From assembly GCF_003670295.1 (NCBI RefSeq), contig NZ_QXJG01000001.1, positions 111,882 through 175,881 on the forward strand: 64,000 bases of DNA, in the 5' to 3' direction. Every line of letters starts with the position of its first letter. Position 1 is the first letter of the stretch. The notes beneath the pieces are model-generated. The model was not told where the DNA came from. It saw only the letters and a program-made list of their open reading frames with translations, and made no database searches. Shown piece by piece: positions 19,263 through 29,285 of the stretch. The translations under genes and the position numbers were made by a program. The DNA comes from Helicobacter burdigaliensis (lineage in GTDB: Bacteria > Campylobacterota > Campylobacteria > Campylobacterales > Helicobacteraceae).

Positions 19263-22200
19263 TCAAGCTCACTTAATTCTTCTTTGATTTGACTATGCAC
19301 AAAAAGATTGCTTATCATTTCAAGCTCTTGTGTAGGGGTTTTAAAAAGCACTCTTAGCTCTCTTTTGCCTCTATTTTTATAAGCAGCTCTTTGCAAAAGC
19401 ATAATAATACTTTCATTCATACTAGAATTTAAAACAAGTGTTAAAGGCGTATTTACATCGCTTTTTTCTATTGTAAAATCTACTTGCTCTTTTTGTGCTT
19501 CTTCTAGGGTTAAAACCTTATCTGCTTTAAGCTTTTTGGTTTCTTCTTGCTCTTGCACCATACATTTAATAGCAATAGGCACTTCTTTATCCAAGCCCTC
19601 TAATTGCTCTAATGTTTTTTCAAAAATCGTAAGTTCCACACTTCCATAGAGATCCTGAAGCTTTAAGATTCCATAACGCTTTCCACTTTTAGAAAACTTT
19701 GTGATGATTTCTTCTATCTTTCCTACAAGCAAAATGCTACTATTTTCGGCAATTTCTTGAATCTGATTGCTAAAAGCACATTTTATGCTTTTAATCACCT
19801 CTTTATATTCTTCTAGCGGATGTCCTGAAGCATAGAATCCTAAACTTTCTTTTTCAAATTCTAAAAGTTCTTTTTTAGAATATTCTCCTTTATCTTCTAG
19901 GTTGATTTCTACATTTACCATCTCTTCACTCATACCAAAAAGAGAGTTTTGCGCTTCTTTTTGTAAAGTTTGCGACATTTTGGCGTTTTCTGTTAAAGCT
20001 TCTACTTGCTCTAAAAGTGTTTTTCTGCTATATCCAAAACAATCCATCGCACCACTTTTAATAAAAGCTTCTATGGATTTTTTATTAACCTTTTGTGGAT
20101 CAATCCTTGATAAAAAGTCTTTTAAATCCTTAAATTCTCCATTATTAGCACGCTCTTCTAAAATAATATTAATCGCAACTTCTCCAGCACCTTTAATCGC
20201 TCCAAGCCCAAAAAGTATGCAATCTTCTCCATTTATCTCTTCCACACTAAATTCCAAAGCAGATTTTTGCAGATTAGGAGGAGAAACTTTAATTCCCATT
20301 CTTTTAACTTCTTCTATATATTCTACTACCTTATCTGTGTTATTATCCTCTGAAGTTAGCAGAGCTGCCATAAACTCTTTTGGATAATAAGTTTTTAAAT
20401 AAGCTGTTTCAAAGGTAATCATCGCATAAGCTGCTGAATGGGATTTATTAAATCCATATCCTGCAAATTTTACAATGAGTTCCCAAAGTTCTTCTGCTTT
20501 TGCTCTATCAAAGCCTTGAGCCACCGCTCCATCTGCAAATTTGTTTTTGTTATCTGCCATAATTTGAGCATCTTTTTTACCCATAGCACGACGGATTAAA
20601 TCCGCTCCACCTAGTGAAAATCCACCAATCCTTTGCACAATCTGCATAACTTGCTCTTGATAGACAATCGTCCCATAAGTAGGACGCAAAATCGGTTCTA
20701 GCTCTGGAAACATATAAACAATAGGTTCTCTTCCATGCTTTCTATCAATAAAATCGCTCACCATTCCCGATTCAATAGGACCTGGACGGCCTAAGGCAAT
20801 AATTGCAATAATATCTTCAAAAGTGCTAGGACGCAAACGCTTATTAATCCCTTGAAACATACTAGATTCTATTTGAAAAACGCCTAAAGTATTTCCGCTT
20901 TGCAAAGTTTCATAAACAAGCTTGTCATCTACATCCACTGCTAAAAAGTCTATTTTTTTATTATGCTTTTTTTCAATAAGTTTTAGCGCTCCATCAATAA
21001 GAGTAAGTGTTTTTAAACCCAAAAAGTCAAATTTAATCAAATCCACATCTTCTAAATATTTCATAGAATATTGTGTAGCTATAATCCCATCACGCGTAGA
21101 TTTATATAAAGGTGCTTTATACCATAGCTCTTTTTGAGAATCAATTACTACTGCTGCTGCATGTGTTCCTGCGTTTCTTTTAGTCCCCTCTAAAGTAATA
21201 GCAAAGTCCCACACCTGTTTTGCCAAAGGATTGCTTTGTATTAACTCTTTAATTTTTGGCTCTTTATTATAAGCTTCTTCAAGTGTGATTTCTAGCTCTT
21301 TTGGGATAAGCTTTGCCATAGCATCAGCCTCCCCATAAACCATACCCATAACCCTTGCCACATCTCTAATTACCGCTTTTGCTTTCATCTGTCCAAAGGT
21401 AATAACTTGTGCGACATTGTGATAGCCATATTTTTCTGTCACATAATCAATAATCTCCCCTCGCCTACTTTGGCAAAAGTCCATATCAATATCTGGCATA
21501 CTTACACGCTCTGGATTTAAAAACCGCTCAAAAAGCAAGTCATATTTTAGCGGATCAATATTTGTAATCTCCAAGCAAAATGCAACCAAGCTTCCAGCAG
21601 CACTTCCTCTCCCAGGCCCTACGGGAATCCCACGCTCTTTAGCCGCCCTAACAAAATCCCAAACAATCAACATATATCCGGGGAATTTCATTTTATTAAT
21701 TACATTGATTTCATGCTCTAAGCGTTCTTCATACATTTTATGCTTAGATCTATCAATATTTTTTAGTCTTTTTTTAAGCCCCTCTCTACATTTATAAGTA
21801 AAATAATCTGCATCTTCTACAAAATCTAAATTTTCTTTTTTGGCATATTCAGCGGTAAATTTAAAACTAGGAGGAGTTGGATCTCCTAAATGCAATTCTA
21901 AATTGCATTTATTGGCTATCTCTTGAGTGGCACTAATCGCTTCTGGTAAATCACGATAGAGCGCTGCCATCTCTTGTGGGCTTTTAATATAAAATTCTTG
22001 CACATTATGGCGCATTCTTTTAGGATCATTAAAATCTTTACCAAATCCTATACAAAATGCTACTTCTTGCACGATTGCATCGCTTTGTTTAGTATAATGT
22101 GTATCATTTGTGGCTACGATTTTTATACCTGTTTCTTGCGAAAGTCTAATAATATCATTATCAATTAATTGTTGCTCTTGAATTCCATGCCGCATAAGCT

Positions 22201-22753
22201 CTAAATAAAAATCTTCCCCAAAAATATCTTTATATTCTAAAGCAACTTCTTTGGCACGCTCATAGCCTTTTCTACCCTTATTATCGTCCTTTTTTAAATT
22301 AAGATGCCATTGCACCTCACCATTTAAACAAGCAGAAGAACAAATAAGCCCTTTGCTATGTTCTCTTAGCATTTTTTTGCTTACACGCGGTTTCATATGA
22401 AAGCCGTATAAAGAGGCTTGTGAAGCTAGATACATAAGGTTTTGATACCCTTCTAAATCTTTAGCATAAAGACATAAATGATATCTTTGGTTGCTTTTAT
22501 CTGCTATATCTTCTGCATTATGCAAATAAGCTTCCATTCCTAAAATGGGTTTAATACCCTCTGCTTTCATTGTTTTATAAAATTCAATAGCACCAAACAT
22601 ATTGCCATGATCTGTAATGGCAACACTTTCCATTCCTAGCTCTTTAATTTTCTTAGCTAGTATTTTAATCTTGTTTAATCCATCTAATAAAGAATATTCC
22701 GTATGCAAATGCAAATGCGTAAATTGCACATTTTCCATAGGGGTTTTACTCAT
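19250..22753 (-). CDS. dnaE: DNA polymerase III alpha subunit
   Basis: The 1167-residue replicative polymerase. The N-terminal PHP domain begins FTHLHLHTEYSLLDGLNKIK. The catalytic palm has GPGRGSAAGSLVAFCL and the metal-binding aspartates in MPDIDMDFCQSRRGEIIDY. The thumb/fingers part includes YGTIVYQEQVMQIVQRIGG and GYGFNKSHSAAYA. A tandem HhH region and an OB domain (ILLVGKIEEIITKFSKSGKR) follow. The length is normal. The ATG has AAGGAAATTTATA upstream. It leads the dnaE-SUI1-rluB run. Confidence 0.97.
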   Translation of the reverse strand: MSKTPMENVQFTHLHLHTEYSLLDGLNKIKILAKKIKELGMESVAITDHGNMFGAIEFYKTMKAEGIKPILGMEAYLHNAEDIADKSNQRYHLCLYAKDLEGYQNLMYLASQASLYGFHMKPRVSKKMLREHSKGLICSSACLNGEVQWHLNLKKDDNKGRKGYERAKEVALEYKDIFGEDFYLELMRHGIQEQQLIDNDIIRLSQETGIKIVATNDTHYTKQSDAIVQEVAFCIGFGKDFNDPKRMRHNVQEFYIKSPQEMAALYRDLPEAISATQEIANKCNLELHLGDPTPPSFKFTAEYAKKENLDFVEDADYFTYKCREGLKKRLKNIDRSKHKMYEERLEHEINVINKMKFPGYMLIVWDFVRAAKERGIPVGPGRGSAAGSLVAFCLEITNIDPLKYDLLFERFLNPERVSMPDIDMDFCQSRRGEIIDYVTEKYGYHNVAQVITFGQMKAKAVIRDVARVMGMVYGEADAMAKLIPKELEITLEEAYNKEPKIKELIQSNPLAKQVWDFAITLEGTKRNAGTHAAAVVIDSQKELWYKAPLYKSTRDGIIATQYSMKYLEDVDLIKFDFLGLKTLTLIDGALKLIEKKHNKKIDFLAVDVDDKLVYETLQSGNTLGVFQIESSMFQGINKRLRPSTFEDIIAIIALGRPGPIESGMVSDFIDRKHGREPIVYMFPELEPILRPTYGTIVYQEQVMQIVQRIGGFSLGGADLIRRAMGKKDAQIMADNKNKFADGAVAQGFDRAKAEELWELIVKFAGYGFNKSHSAAYAMITFETAYLKTYYPKEFMAALLTSEDNNTDKVVEYIEEVKRMGIKVSPPNLQKSALEFSVEEINGEDCILFGLGAIKGAGEVAINIILEERANNGEFKDLKDFLSRIDPQKVNKKSIEAFIKSGAMDCFGYSRKTLLEQVEALTENAKMSQTLQKEAQNSLFGMSEEMVNVEINLEDKGEYSKKELLEFEKESLGFYASGHPLEEYKEVIKSIKCAFSNQIQEIAENSSILLVGKIEEIITKFSKSGKRYGILKLQDLYGSVELTIFEKTLEQLEGLDKEVPIAIKCMVQEQEETKKLKADKVLTLEEAQKEQVDFTIEKSDVNTPLTLVLNSSMNESIIMLLQRAAYKNRGKRELRVLFKTPTQELEMISNLFVHSQIKEELSELEWID

Positions 22754-23102
22754 TATAAATTTCCTTACATCCGTAGAGTTTTACATTTTTTAAATAAATA
22801 AAATAATTTTGATTGCATTGTAGCAACTTTTTGCTTTAAGACAAATTTTATCCTTTTATAAAATTATTTTAAAATATTTTCTATGTTTTCTTCTTTTTCT
22901 TATAAAAATAAAATATTTTTCAAAAAATGCTATAAAGTAAATTTTACACGAGATATTCTCCCAATCCTCTGTCTAAAAACTAATAAAAAAGATAAAAAAA
23001 TCTTAACTTTAATAGAGATACTTTATGTTGCTTTAATTTAGAGTTAATAATATTATTCATATAATCTCATATAATTTTTTAAAATAAAGAAGGATATTTG
23101 CC
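22754..23102. other. 349-base divergent spacer between dnaE and the chemoreceptor
   Basis: Very AT-rich with no protein gene. It must hold the divergent dnaE and chemoreceptor promoters. A possible -10 (TATAAT) lies near 23060, and a GTAAATTTTAC palindrome at about 22937-22947. I see no RNA gene. Confidence 0.5.
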
Positions 23103-24746
23103 ATGTTTAATAAAAACCTCTCACTTAAGTTTCAGTTATTATCAGGCTTTTCTATTGTATTGGCCTTTATCATTGTGATTTCCGCAGTGGGTTATGTAAA
23201 GATACAATTTGTAAATACAAGCTTAAAAACTATTACAGATGTTAATGCAGTTAAACAACGCTATGCTATAAATTTTAGAGGGAGCGTGCATGATAGAGCT
23301 ATTGCGATTAGAGATGTTGTTTTACTAAGTGATCCTAATGAGCTTACTAGCACTATTCAAACTATTAAAAAATTAGAAGAGGCATATAAAGATTCTGCAT
23401 TAAAAATGGAAGAAATTTTTAAAAATGCGAATATGTATGATGCTAAAGATAAAGAAATTTTAGACAAAATTAAAGCAGTAGAAGCTTATACTATGCCACT
23501 TATTACTGAGATTATCTCACTTAAAGCCAATCAAGATTTAGCAGGTGCTAGAGCCTTGCTTATTAGTAAAGCTCGCGGTGCTTTTGTAAATTGGCTTGCT
23601 GTAATTAATGAATTTATTGACTACCAAGAAAGTAAAAATCAGATTCTAACCGATCAAGCAAGTAGCACAATTATTAGCTATCTTGATTTAACATTATGGC
23701 TAGCTGTTATTGCGACAATTTTTGCGTTTGTGATTGCTACGCTGATTACTAGAGCGATTATTTCTTCTTTAGGAGGAGAGCCAAAAGAGGCAGTAAAAGC
23801 TGTTTTAAGTATTGCAGGTGGAAATTTAAAAACAAATATTGATACAAAATTCAAAGAAAGCATGTTAGCCTCTGTTGCTAATATGCAAGAAAGACTTAGA
23901 GGCATTGTAGGTGAAGTTGCACATTCTTCTAGCGAACTAACTAATAAAGCTAGTGATGTATCCAATAGCTCTGAAGTAGCAAAAAGTTCTTCACAAGAAC
24001 AATACAATCATTCTCAAAATTCTGCAAATAAGATTCAAGATCTTGTAAAAGCTATTAATGATGTTTCACAAATTGCCATTCAAACCAAAGAAAACTCCGA
24101 GCAAACTACAAGCCTTTCTTTTCATGCTAAAGAATCTATGAAAACTACTATTGATGAGATTGAAAAGATTACTCAAACTGTTTCCCTTTCATCTGAACGC
24201 ATTAGAATGCTAGAAAAACATTCTCAAGAGATTAATGGCAGTGCAGAACTTATTAAAGAAATCACAGATCAAACTAATCTTTTAGCACTAAATGCAGCGA
24301 TTGAAGCAGCAAGAGCTGGAGAGGCCGGAAGAGGATTTGCCGTAGTTGCAGATGAAATTAGAAAACTAGCAGAAAGAACAGGGGTTGCTACTTCTGAAAT
24401 TACACGCATTATTGAGATTATCCAAAGCGAAACTCAAACAGCAGTAGAAGCAATTCAAGCAGCGATTCCTCAAGTAGAAAAAGGAATGCAACTTGCAAAT
24501 GAAGCAGATGGAATTTTAGATCAAATCAACACACAAGCGTTAGATTCTTTTGAAAAAGCCAAAGAAGTTGCACAAGCAACTGAGATTCAAACCAAAAATA
24601 TTGAAGAACTTGCAAAAGAATTAGTAGATATTTCAGAAAGTTCTAAAAATACTGTAAGCCTTATGGAGCAAAATACAAGCTCTTCTAACGCGCTAGAAGA
24701 AATTGCAAATACACTTAAAAAACACATTGGCTATTTTAAACTTTAG
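23103..24746 (+). CDS. Methyl-accepting chemotaxis protein with 4-helix-bundle ligand domain
   Basis: A 547-residue transmembrane chemoreceptor. TM1 is about residues 13-31. The periplasmic domain (about 32-190) looks like a 4HB_MCP bundle, with [24 protein letters not shown]2 is about 192-216. A HAMP segment follows, and the signalling hairpin tip reads [25 protein letters not shown], split here for length; the whole tip is at about residues 393-425. It ends FKL without a pentapeptide tether. Ligand is unknown. The ATG follows AAGGATATTTGCC. It stands alone, with ispDF 18 bases downstream. Confidence 0.92.
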   Translation: MFNKNLSLKFQLLSGFSIVLAFIIVISAVGYVKIQFVNTSLKTITDVNAVKQRYAINFRGSVHDRAIAIRDVVLLSDPNELTSTIQTIKKLEEAYKDSALKMEEIFKNANMYDAKDKEILDKIKAVEAYTMPLITEIISLKANQDLAGARALLISKARGAFVNWLAVINEFIDYQESKNQILTDQASSTIISYLDLTLWLAVIATIFAFVIATLITRAIISSLGGEPKEAVKAVLSIAGGNLKTNIDTKFKESMLASVANMQERLRGIVGEVAHSSSELTNKASDVSNSSEVAKSSSQEQYNHSQNSANKIQDLVKAINDVSQIAIQTKENSEQTTSLSFHAKESMKTTIDEIEKITQTVSLSSERIRMLEKHSQEINGSAELIKEITDQTNLLALNAAIEAARAGEAGRGFAVVADEIRKLAERTGVATSEITRIIEIIQSETQTAVEAIQAAIPQVEKGMQLANEADGILDQINTQALDSFEKAKEVAQATEIQTKNIEELAKELVDISESSKNTVSLMEQNTSSSNALEEIANTLKKHIGYFKL

Positions 24747-24764
24747 TTAAATTAAGGGAAACAT

Positions 24765-25934
24765 TTGCGTAAAGTTGCACTGATTTTATTAAATGCGGGG
24801 GCTTCCACCCGCTTTAGAAGTACAAAAAGTCCCAAGAAACAATGGCTACGACTAGATGAAATACCTTTATGGTTAAAAGTCGCTAAAGAGGTTTCTAGCT
24901 TTTATGCCTTTAGCACTTGCATCATCACTGCTTCAAATCAAGAAGAAAAAAAACTAATGGAAAAATATATTTTTTCTTATGAATTAAATTTTGAAGTAGT
25001 TATAGGAGGAGAAACTAGACAAGATTCTTTAGAAAATGCCCTAAAAAACATTAAAGAAGAATGGGTTTTAGTAAGCGATGTCGCGCGTGCTAATATTCCA
25101 AAAGAAATTTTTCTTTCTATTTTGGAAAACAAAGAAGATTTTGATTGCATTGTGCCTTTTTTAAATATCTATGATACAACCGCATTAGAAGATGAAACTT
25201 CATTGAGCTATTTAAAAAGAGAAAATCTAAAAATTATCCAAACTCCACAACTTAGCAAAACAAAAGTGCTAAAGCTTGCCATCACAAAAGGACAGTTTAC
25301 AGATGAAAGTAGTGCAATTTTAGCAAGTGGGGGCAAGATAGGCTTTATAGAAGGTTCTAAAGAATCTTTAAAAATCACACATTTAAAAGATTTAGAAGCC
25401 TTTAACTTTCCTCCTCCTAGCCAAAGAGCAATTATGGGATTTGGCAGTGATATTCATGCCTTTCAAAAAGGAGAAGGTTTGCTTATGGGTGGGATAAAAA
25501 TCCCTGCTCCTTATGAGTTTATTGCACATAGTGATGGTGATGTATGCCTCCATTCTCTTAGTGATGCGATTTTAGGAGGAATTGGGGCTGGAGATATTGG
25601 AGAGTGGTTTCCTGATAATGATCCTAGCTTTAAAGGAGCAGATTCTGCAAAGCTTTTAGAAAAAATTTTAGATTTTGCACTAGATGTGGGTTATAGTATA
25701 AGGCAAGTAGATATTACAATATTTGCACAAACTCCAAAACTATCTCCCTACAAATCGCATATCGAAAAAAATATTGCAAAATTACTTAATATTCCACTTT
25801 TTTGCGTCAATTTAAAAGCTACAACCACAGAGCATTTAGGGTTTGTGGGTAGAAAAGAGGGAATTTTGGTGCAAACCCTCGTGGTTATGGAATATTTTAA
25901 TTGGACTAAATTATTAAAAGAAGGTTTAAAATGA
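24765..25934 (+). CDS. ispDF: Bifunctional IspD/IspF (MEP isoprenoid pathway)
   Basis: A 389-residue fusion catalysing two non-consecutive steps of the MEP pathway. The IspD part (about 1-220) has the CTP-binding start LILLNAGASTRFRSTKSPKKQW and GGETRQDSLENAL. The IspF part (about 230-389) has GFGSDIHAFQKGEGLLMGG with the metal-binding Asp and His, then AHSDGDVCLHSLSDAILGG. The fused form is typical of Campylobacterota. The start is TTG at 24765 with GGGAA six bases upstream, chosen because RKVALILLNAG follows immediately. It overlaps the regulator gene by four bases. Confidence 0.95.
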   Translation: MRKVALILLNAGASTRFRSTKSPKKQWLRLDEIPLWLKVAKEVSSFYAFSTCIITASNQEEKKLMEKYIFSYELNFEVVIGGETRQDSLENALKNIKEEWVLVSDVARANIPKEIFLSILENKEDFDCIVPFLNIYDTTALEDETSLSYLKRENLKIIQTPQLSKTKVLKLAITKGQFTDESSAILASGGKIGFIEGSKESLKITHLKDLEAFNFPPPSQRAIMGFGSDIHAFQKGEGLLMGGIKIPAPYEFIAHSDGDVCLHSLSDAILGGIGAGDIGEWFPDNDPSFKGADSAKLLEKILDFALDVGYSIRQVDITIFAQTPKLSPYKSHIEKNIAKLLNIPLFCVNLKATTTEHLGFVGRKEGILVQTLVVMEYFNWTKLLKEGLK

Positions 25935-26818
25935 AAATACTTATCATAGAAAATGAAATTTATCTCGCTCAAAGCATTGCCGCAAAGCTTCAAACTTGTG
26001 GCTTTGAATGTGAGATTATCTCACTTTTAGAAGATGCAATGAGCTATGAGGATAATGTGGATATTGTTTTACTCTCTACAAGTATTTCAGGGCAAAATTT
26101 TTATCCTGTTATTGACAAATTTAAAAATTCCATTATTATTCTAATGATCCCTTATGTAAGTGAAGATACAGTCACAAGACCTCTTGATGCGGGCGCAAAA
26201 GATTATATTCTAAAACCTTTTATGATTGAAGAGCTTTTAAGAAAGATTAACCACTATAAAGCTTTCACGCAATTGCAACAAGAGATTCTTTTTTATAAAG
26301 ATTATTTAGCCTCTTCGTTTATTTCATCTTCCCATACAATCAACACAAAAATAACTTTTCCTTTTGTTATTAAAAGCTCCTCTCAAAGGGTAATTGATGC
26401 TTGTGTGGTGAATTATGCAAACCATAAAAAACTTCCCATTCATTTTATCTCTCTTCATAAAAAAGATTCCTTTTGCAAAAAAGACTTTCAAAAACAACAG
26501 CTAACTTATATTGTAGGCTTTGAAGGACTTAACAAAGAAGCTCAATTAGAGTTTTTAAAAAATCTTAAAAATATTCCCGTGATTCTTTCTGTCCTTGGTG
26601 GAGATACAAGCCATCTTGATAATGTATTTGAAATCAATATTAAAGAAATTAATGATAATTTTCCTTGTGAAATTTTAAGTGTGGATGATTATATTAAAAC
26701 TATGATTTTAAAATTTGAAGATAAGTATCCTGATACAGAACTTAGCAAAAGACTTGGAATGTCAAGAAAAAGCCTTTGGGAAAAAAGAAAAAAATATGGC
26801 GTTAGCAAGAAGAAATAA
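25931..26818 (+). CDS. HP1021-like atypical orphan response regulator
   Basis: A 295-residue DNA-binding regulator. The receiver-like domain (1 to about 120) keeps the KPF lysine motif (YILKPFMIEELL), but the phospho-acceptor position reads LLSTSISGQ, with serine instead of aspartate. The C terminus (about 265-295) is a helix-turn-helix, ELSKRLGMSRKSLWEKRKK. Position directly behind ispDF matches HP1021 of H. pylori and Cj1608 of C. jejuni. From those homologues it would be a phosphorylation-independent global regulator acting also at oriC. Translation is coupled to ispDF by the ATGA overlap. Confidence 0.9.
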   Translation: MKILIIENEIYLAQSIAAKLQTCGFECEIISLLEDAMSYEDNVDIVLLSTSISGQNFYPVIDKFKNSIIILMIPYVSEDTVTRPLDAGAKDYILKPFMIEELLRKINHYKAFTQLQQEILFYKDYLASSFISSSHTINTKITFPFVIKSSSQRVIDACVVNYANHKKLPIHFISLHKKDSFCKKDFQKQQLTYIVGFEGLNKEAQLEFLKNLKNIPVILSVLGGDTSHLDNVFEINIKEINDNFPCEILSVDDYIKTMILKFEDKYPDTELSKRLGMSRKSLWEKRKKYGVSKKK

Positions 26819-27995
26819 AGCACTTTTTATTGACAAAGAGGCTATTTTTGCCCTTTTATTGTGCAAAGAAGGACTTTTATACCCTGTTGTATCTTTAATG
26901 AATCAACAAGAAATGCAAGAAGTGGATAAAAGTGGCATTTATAATAAACAAAGCTTTCCTTTCTCTTTTATCTTAGCACCCTCTGGAAAACGTAATCTTG
27001 AGGTAATGAAAAATGCCAAAAAAGGGGAAATCCTCTCTTTGGTTTGTGATAGTCAAGTATGTGGCGAACTTGTGGTGGATTCTAGCTTTCCTATTAACAA
27101 AAAAGAACGCCTTTTTAAAATTATGAATGGGGATATTTACTCACAAAAAGCAAATGATATTTACAATAGGCTAGGAGATTATGCTATTTGTGGGGATTAC
27201 ACACTAGAACTTGATAGTTCCCTTTATGCAAATAGAGCAAGCAAAGAAAAAATTTTAGAAAAAAAATCTATTTTAGATGCTAAAAAAATTACTTCCATTG
27301 TGATTGAAGCAGCACCCATTACAAGAATCCATGAGAGAATCTTTCGCTCCATTTTGGAAGAAAGCGATCTTTTAATCTTGCTTCTTTCAAAACCCCACAA
27401 AGAAGAATTTTTAGAATTTGATTTAAGAAAACAATGCCTAGAATTTGTCGTAAGCAACTTTCTCCCCAAAGAGAGAATCTTAATTTTTTGTTTAGAAGAT
27501 ATTTATCTTTTTGCAGGGGCACATGGGCTAATCCTTGATGCAATTTTAGCCCAAAATCTTTCTTGCACACATCTAGTAGTAGGAGAAAACCACCCTAACC
27601 TTTCTATTTATTATGATAACCAAAAAATCCATTCTATTTATGATACCATTAAAGATATTGATATTAAAATCAAGCTTTTAAATGAATTTGTTTTTTGCAA
27701 TGAATGCAAAACGATTGTAAGCGTGAGAACCTGCCCCCATGGCAAACACCACCACATCACTTATAGCACAAAATTTTTAAAACAGCTACTTAGTTTTGGG
27801 CTTATGCCTCCAACTGTGCTTGTAAGAAAAGAGGTTTCTGCTAAAATTTTAAGCCGACTTTATCCTAAGCGTTTTGATGGATTTTTAGATGAATATGCTT
27901 CTATGTTTGCAAGCGATGGAATTTTAAAGCGTTATAGCGATGAAGATTTTTATATCAAACTTATGAATCTTTACCAAACTTATTCACTTTATTAG
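26796..27995 (+). CDS. ATP-sulfurylase-like protein (sat family)
   Basis: A 399-residue protein with the fold of bacterial ATP sulfurylases. It has an N-terminal PUA-like part, ALFIDKEAIFALLLCKEGLLYPVV, and a nucleotidyl-transfer core with THLVVGENHPNL, equivalent to the T-H-hhhGRDHAG motif, and later VSVRTCPHGKHHH. The GRDHAG motif is altered to GENHPN, so canonical sulfate activation is doubtful. No sulfate reduction genes are near. Start ATG 26796 is preferred over an earlier in-frame TTG because MALARRNKALFI matches the usual start and the overlap with the regulator gene is then only 23 bases. Synteny matches the gene next to Cj1608. Confidence 0.75.
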   Translation: MALARRNKALFIDKEAIFALLLCKEGLLYPVVSLMNQQEMQEVDKSGIYNKQSFPFSFILAPSGKRNLEVMKNAKKGEILSLVCDSQVCGELVVDSSFPINKKERLFKIMNGDIYSQKANDIYNRLGDYAICGDYTLELDSSLYANRASKEKILEKKSILDAKKITSIVIEAAPITRIHERIFRSILEESDLLILLLSKPHKEEFLEFDLRKQCLEFVVSNFLPKERILIFCLEDIYLFAGAHGLILDAILAQNLSCTHLVVGENHPNLSIYYDNQKIHSIYDTIKDIDIKIKLLNEFVFCNECKTIVSVRTCPHGKHHHITYSTKFLKQLLSFGLMPPTVLVRKEVSAKILSRLYPKRFDGFLDEYASMFASDGILKRYSDEDFYIKLMNLYQTYSLY

Positions 27996-28003
27996 GAAAA
28001 ATT

Positions 28004-28531
28004 ATGCAAAAAAACTTTTTTTTAGATTTTAAAGACCTTAATGATTTTTTTAAAAAAATGTATTTAACACTTTTTTTTAGTGGGCTTTCCCCTAAAGCAC
28101 CCGGGACTTTTGGCACACTTGTAGCTTTGCCCTTTGGTTATTTAATCGGCTCCTATGCACTTAGCACACTCTTTTTATCTGCACTTTTACTGGGTGCAAT
28201 CGGAGTGAAAATTATAGATTCTTATGAGCAAAAGGGTTTAGCCCATGATCATAAAGAAATTGTAATTGATGAGCTTGTGGGCGTTTGGATTTGTATGTCT
28301 ATGCTTGGACTTAGCCCTTTTTGTCTTCTTTTATCCTTTGTGCTTTTTAGAATCTTTGATATTTGGAAGCCCTCAATCATAGGCAAAGTAGATAAAAATG
28401 TCAAAGGCGGACTTGGGGTGATAGGAGATGACGCACTTGCAGGATTTTTTGCAGGACTATTAGGAGTTATCCTTATAGCAATGATGCAAAAAATAGAATT
28501 TCTAAAAGGGATCTTAGAATTTAATTTTTAG
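28004..28531 (+). CDS. pgpA: Phosphatidylglycerophosphatase A
   Basis: A 175-residue membrane phosphatase making phosphatidylglycerol. The start of the domain, FSGLSPKAPGTFGTLVALPFGYL (residues 26-48, split here by line), carries the conserved APGTFGTL block. EIVIDELVGVWI is the acidic catalytic motif, and VKGGLGVIGDDALAG lies near the C terminus. Three to four hydrophobic helices are visible. It follows the sat-like gene by nine bases with AGGAAAAATT before the ATG, and closes the ispDF operon. Confidence 0.93.
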   Translation: MQKNFFLDFKDLNDFFKKMYLTLFFSGLSPKAPGTFGTLVALPFGYLIGSYALSTLFLSALLLGAIGVKIIDSYEQKGLAHDHKEIVIDELVGVWICMSMLGLSPFCLLLSFVLFRIFDIWKPSIIGKVDKNVKGGLGVIGDDALAGFFAGLLGVILIAMMQKIEFLKGILEFNF

Positions 28532-28536
28532 TGCTT

Positions 28537-29178
28537 TTATGCTTTAATATCCCTTTTTTTAACAAAAAAGAGTAAAAACTCACCCACAGCTAAAATTAAA
28601 ATTGCCAAAAGTAAATAATTGCTTTTGTTTGTATGGGTTTTGTTTGAATTTTGGGCATAAATTTGATGACTAAGTGTCGTAAGCTCTAAAACCGCTAAAA
28701 GCCCATTATCACCCTCTAGCATACTCAATAATTCTTGATTACCCATCACAATACTTTGAATATCGTTTGAGTAAAAAATCCTACTAGCATCTTGTAAAAA
28801 TTTTTCCATTTTATAATCTAGGTTTCCCTTACCAAAATACATATCATCTAAAGTTGTAAATTCACTATTTTTACTAATTTGTCCCACAACAAATTCTTTT
28901 AACACATTATGGATAGAATTAAGCTGCATAATGCATCCTCTAAATTCTGCAAAATTTGCATGATTGTCGCGTTTGCTTAGAGTATTTGCTAAAATTACTT
29001 GCGACAAAAATACAATGCGTTGTGCCAATACCCTTTGTTTTCCACTAATATTTACTAAATAAAGTGCTTCATCTTGGATTTTTGCTGTATTTTTGATATT
29101 TTGATAAAGACAAAATAAACCTACCAATATCAATAATAATAATATAATTTGTATCAATGCAATTTTTTTACGAAACAT
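28537..29178 (-). CDS. Lone PilJ/NarX-type sensory domain between two membrane helices
   Basis: A 213-residue inner-membrane protein. One helix lies at about residues 7-26, then an extracytoplasmic helical domain, then a second helix at about 190-207 and a short basic tail (KKRDIKA). The domain contains SGKQRVLAQRIVFLSQVIL, the P-box-like signature of PilJ/NarX type sensors (SGRQRMLSQR in relatives). No kinase, HAMP or signalling domain follows, so any output must come through another protein. It converges with pgpA, and a lipoprotein gene diverges upstream. Confidence 0.7.
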   Translation of the reverse strand: MFRKKIALIQIILLLLILVGLFCLYQNIKNTAKIQDEALYLVNISGKQRVLAQRIVFLSQVILANTLSKRDNHANFAEFRGCIMQLNSIHNVLKEFVVGQISKNSEFTTLDDMYFGKGNLDYKMEKFLQDASRIFYSNDIQSIVMGNQELLSMLEGDNGLLAVLELTTLSHQIYAQNSNKTHTNKSNYLLLAILILAVGEFLLFFVKKRDIKA

Positions 29179-29285
29179 TCCTAAAATACCTCATTTTATA
29201 GATAAGCTTGCAATTTTATCAGCTATCTTTGTAATAAGCACTTAAAATATGCTAGAATCCAAAATATTTTTCAAAAAGGACTAAA

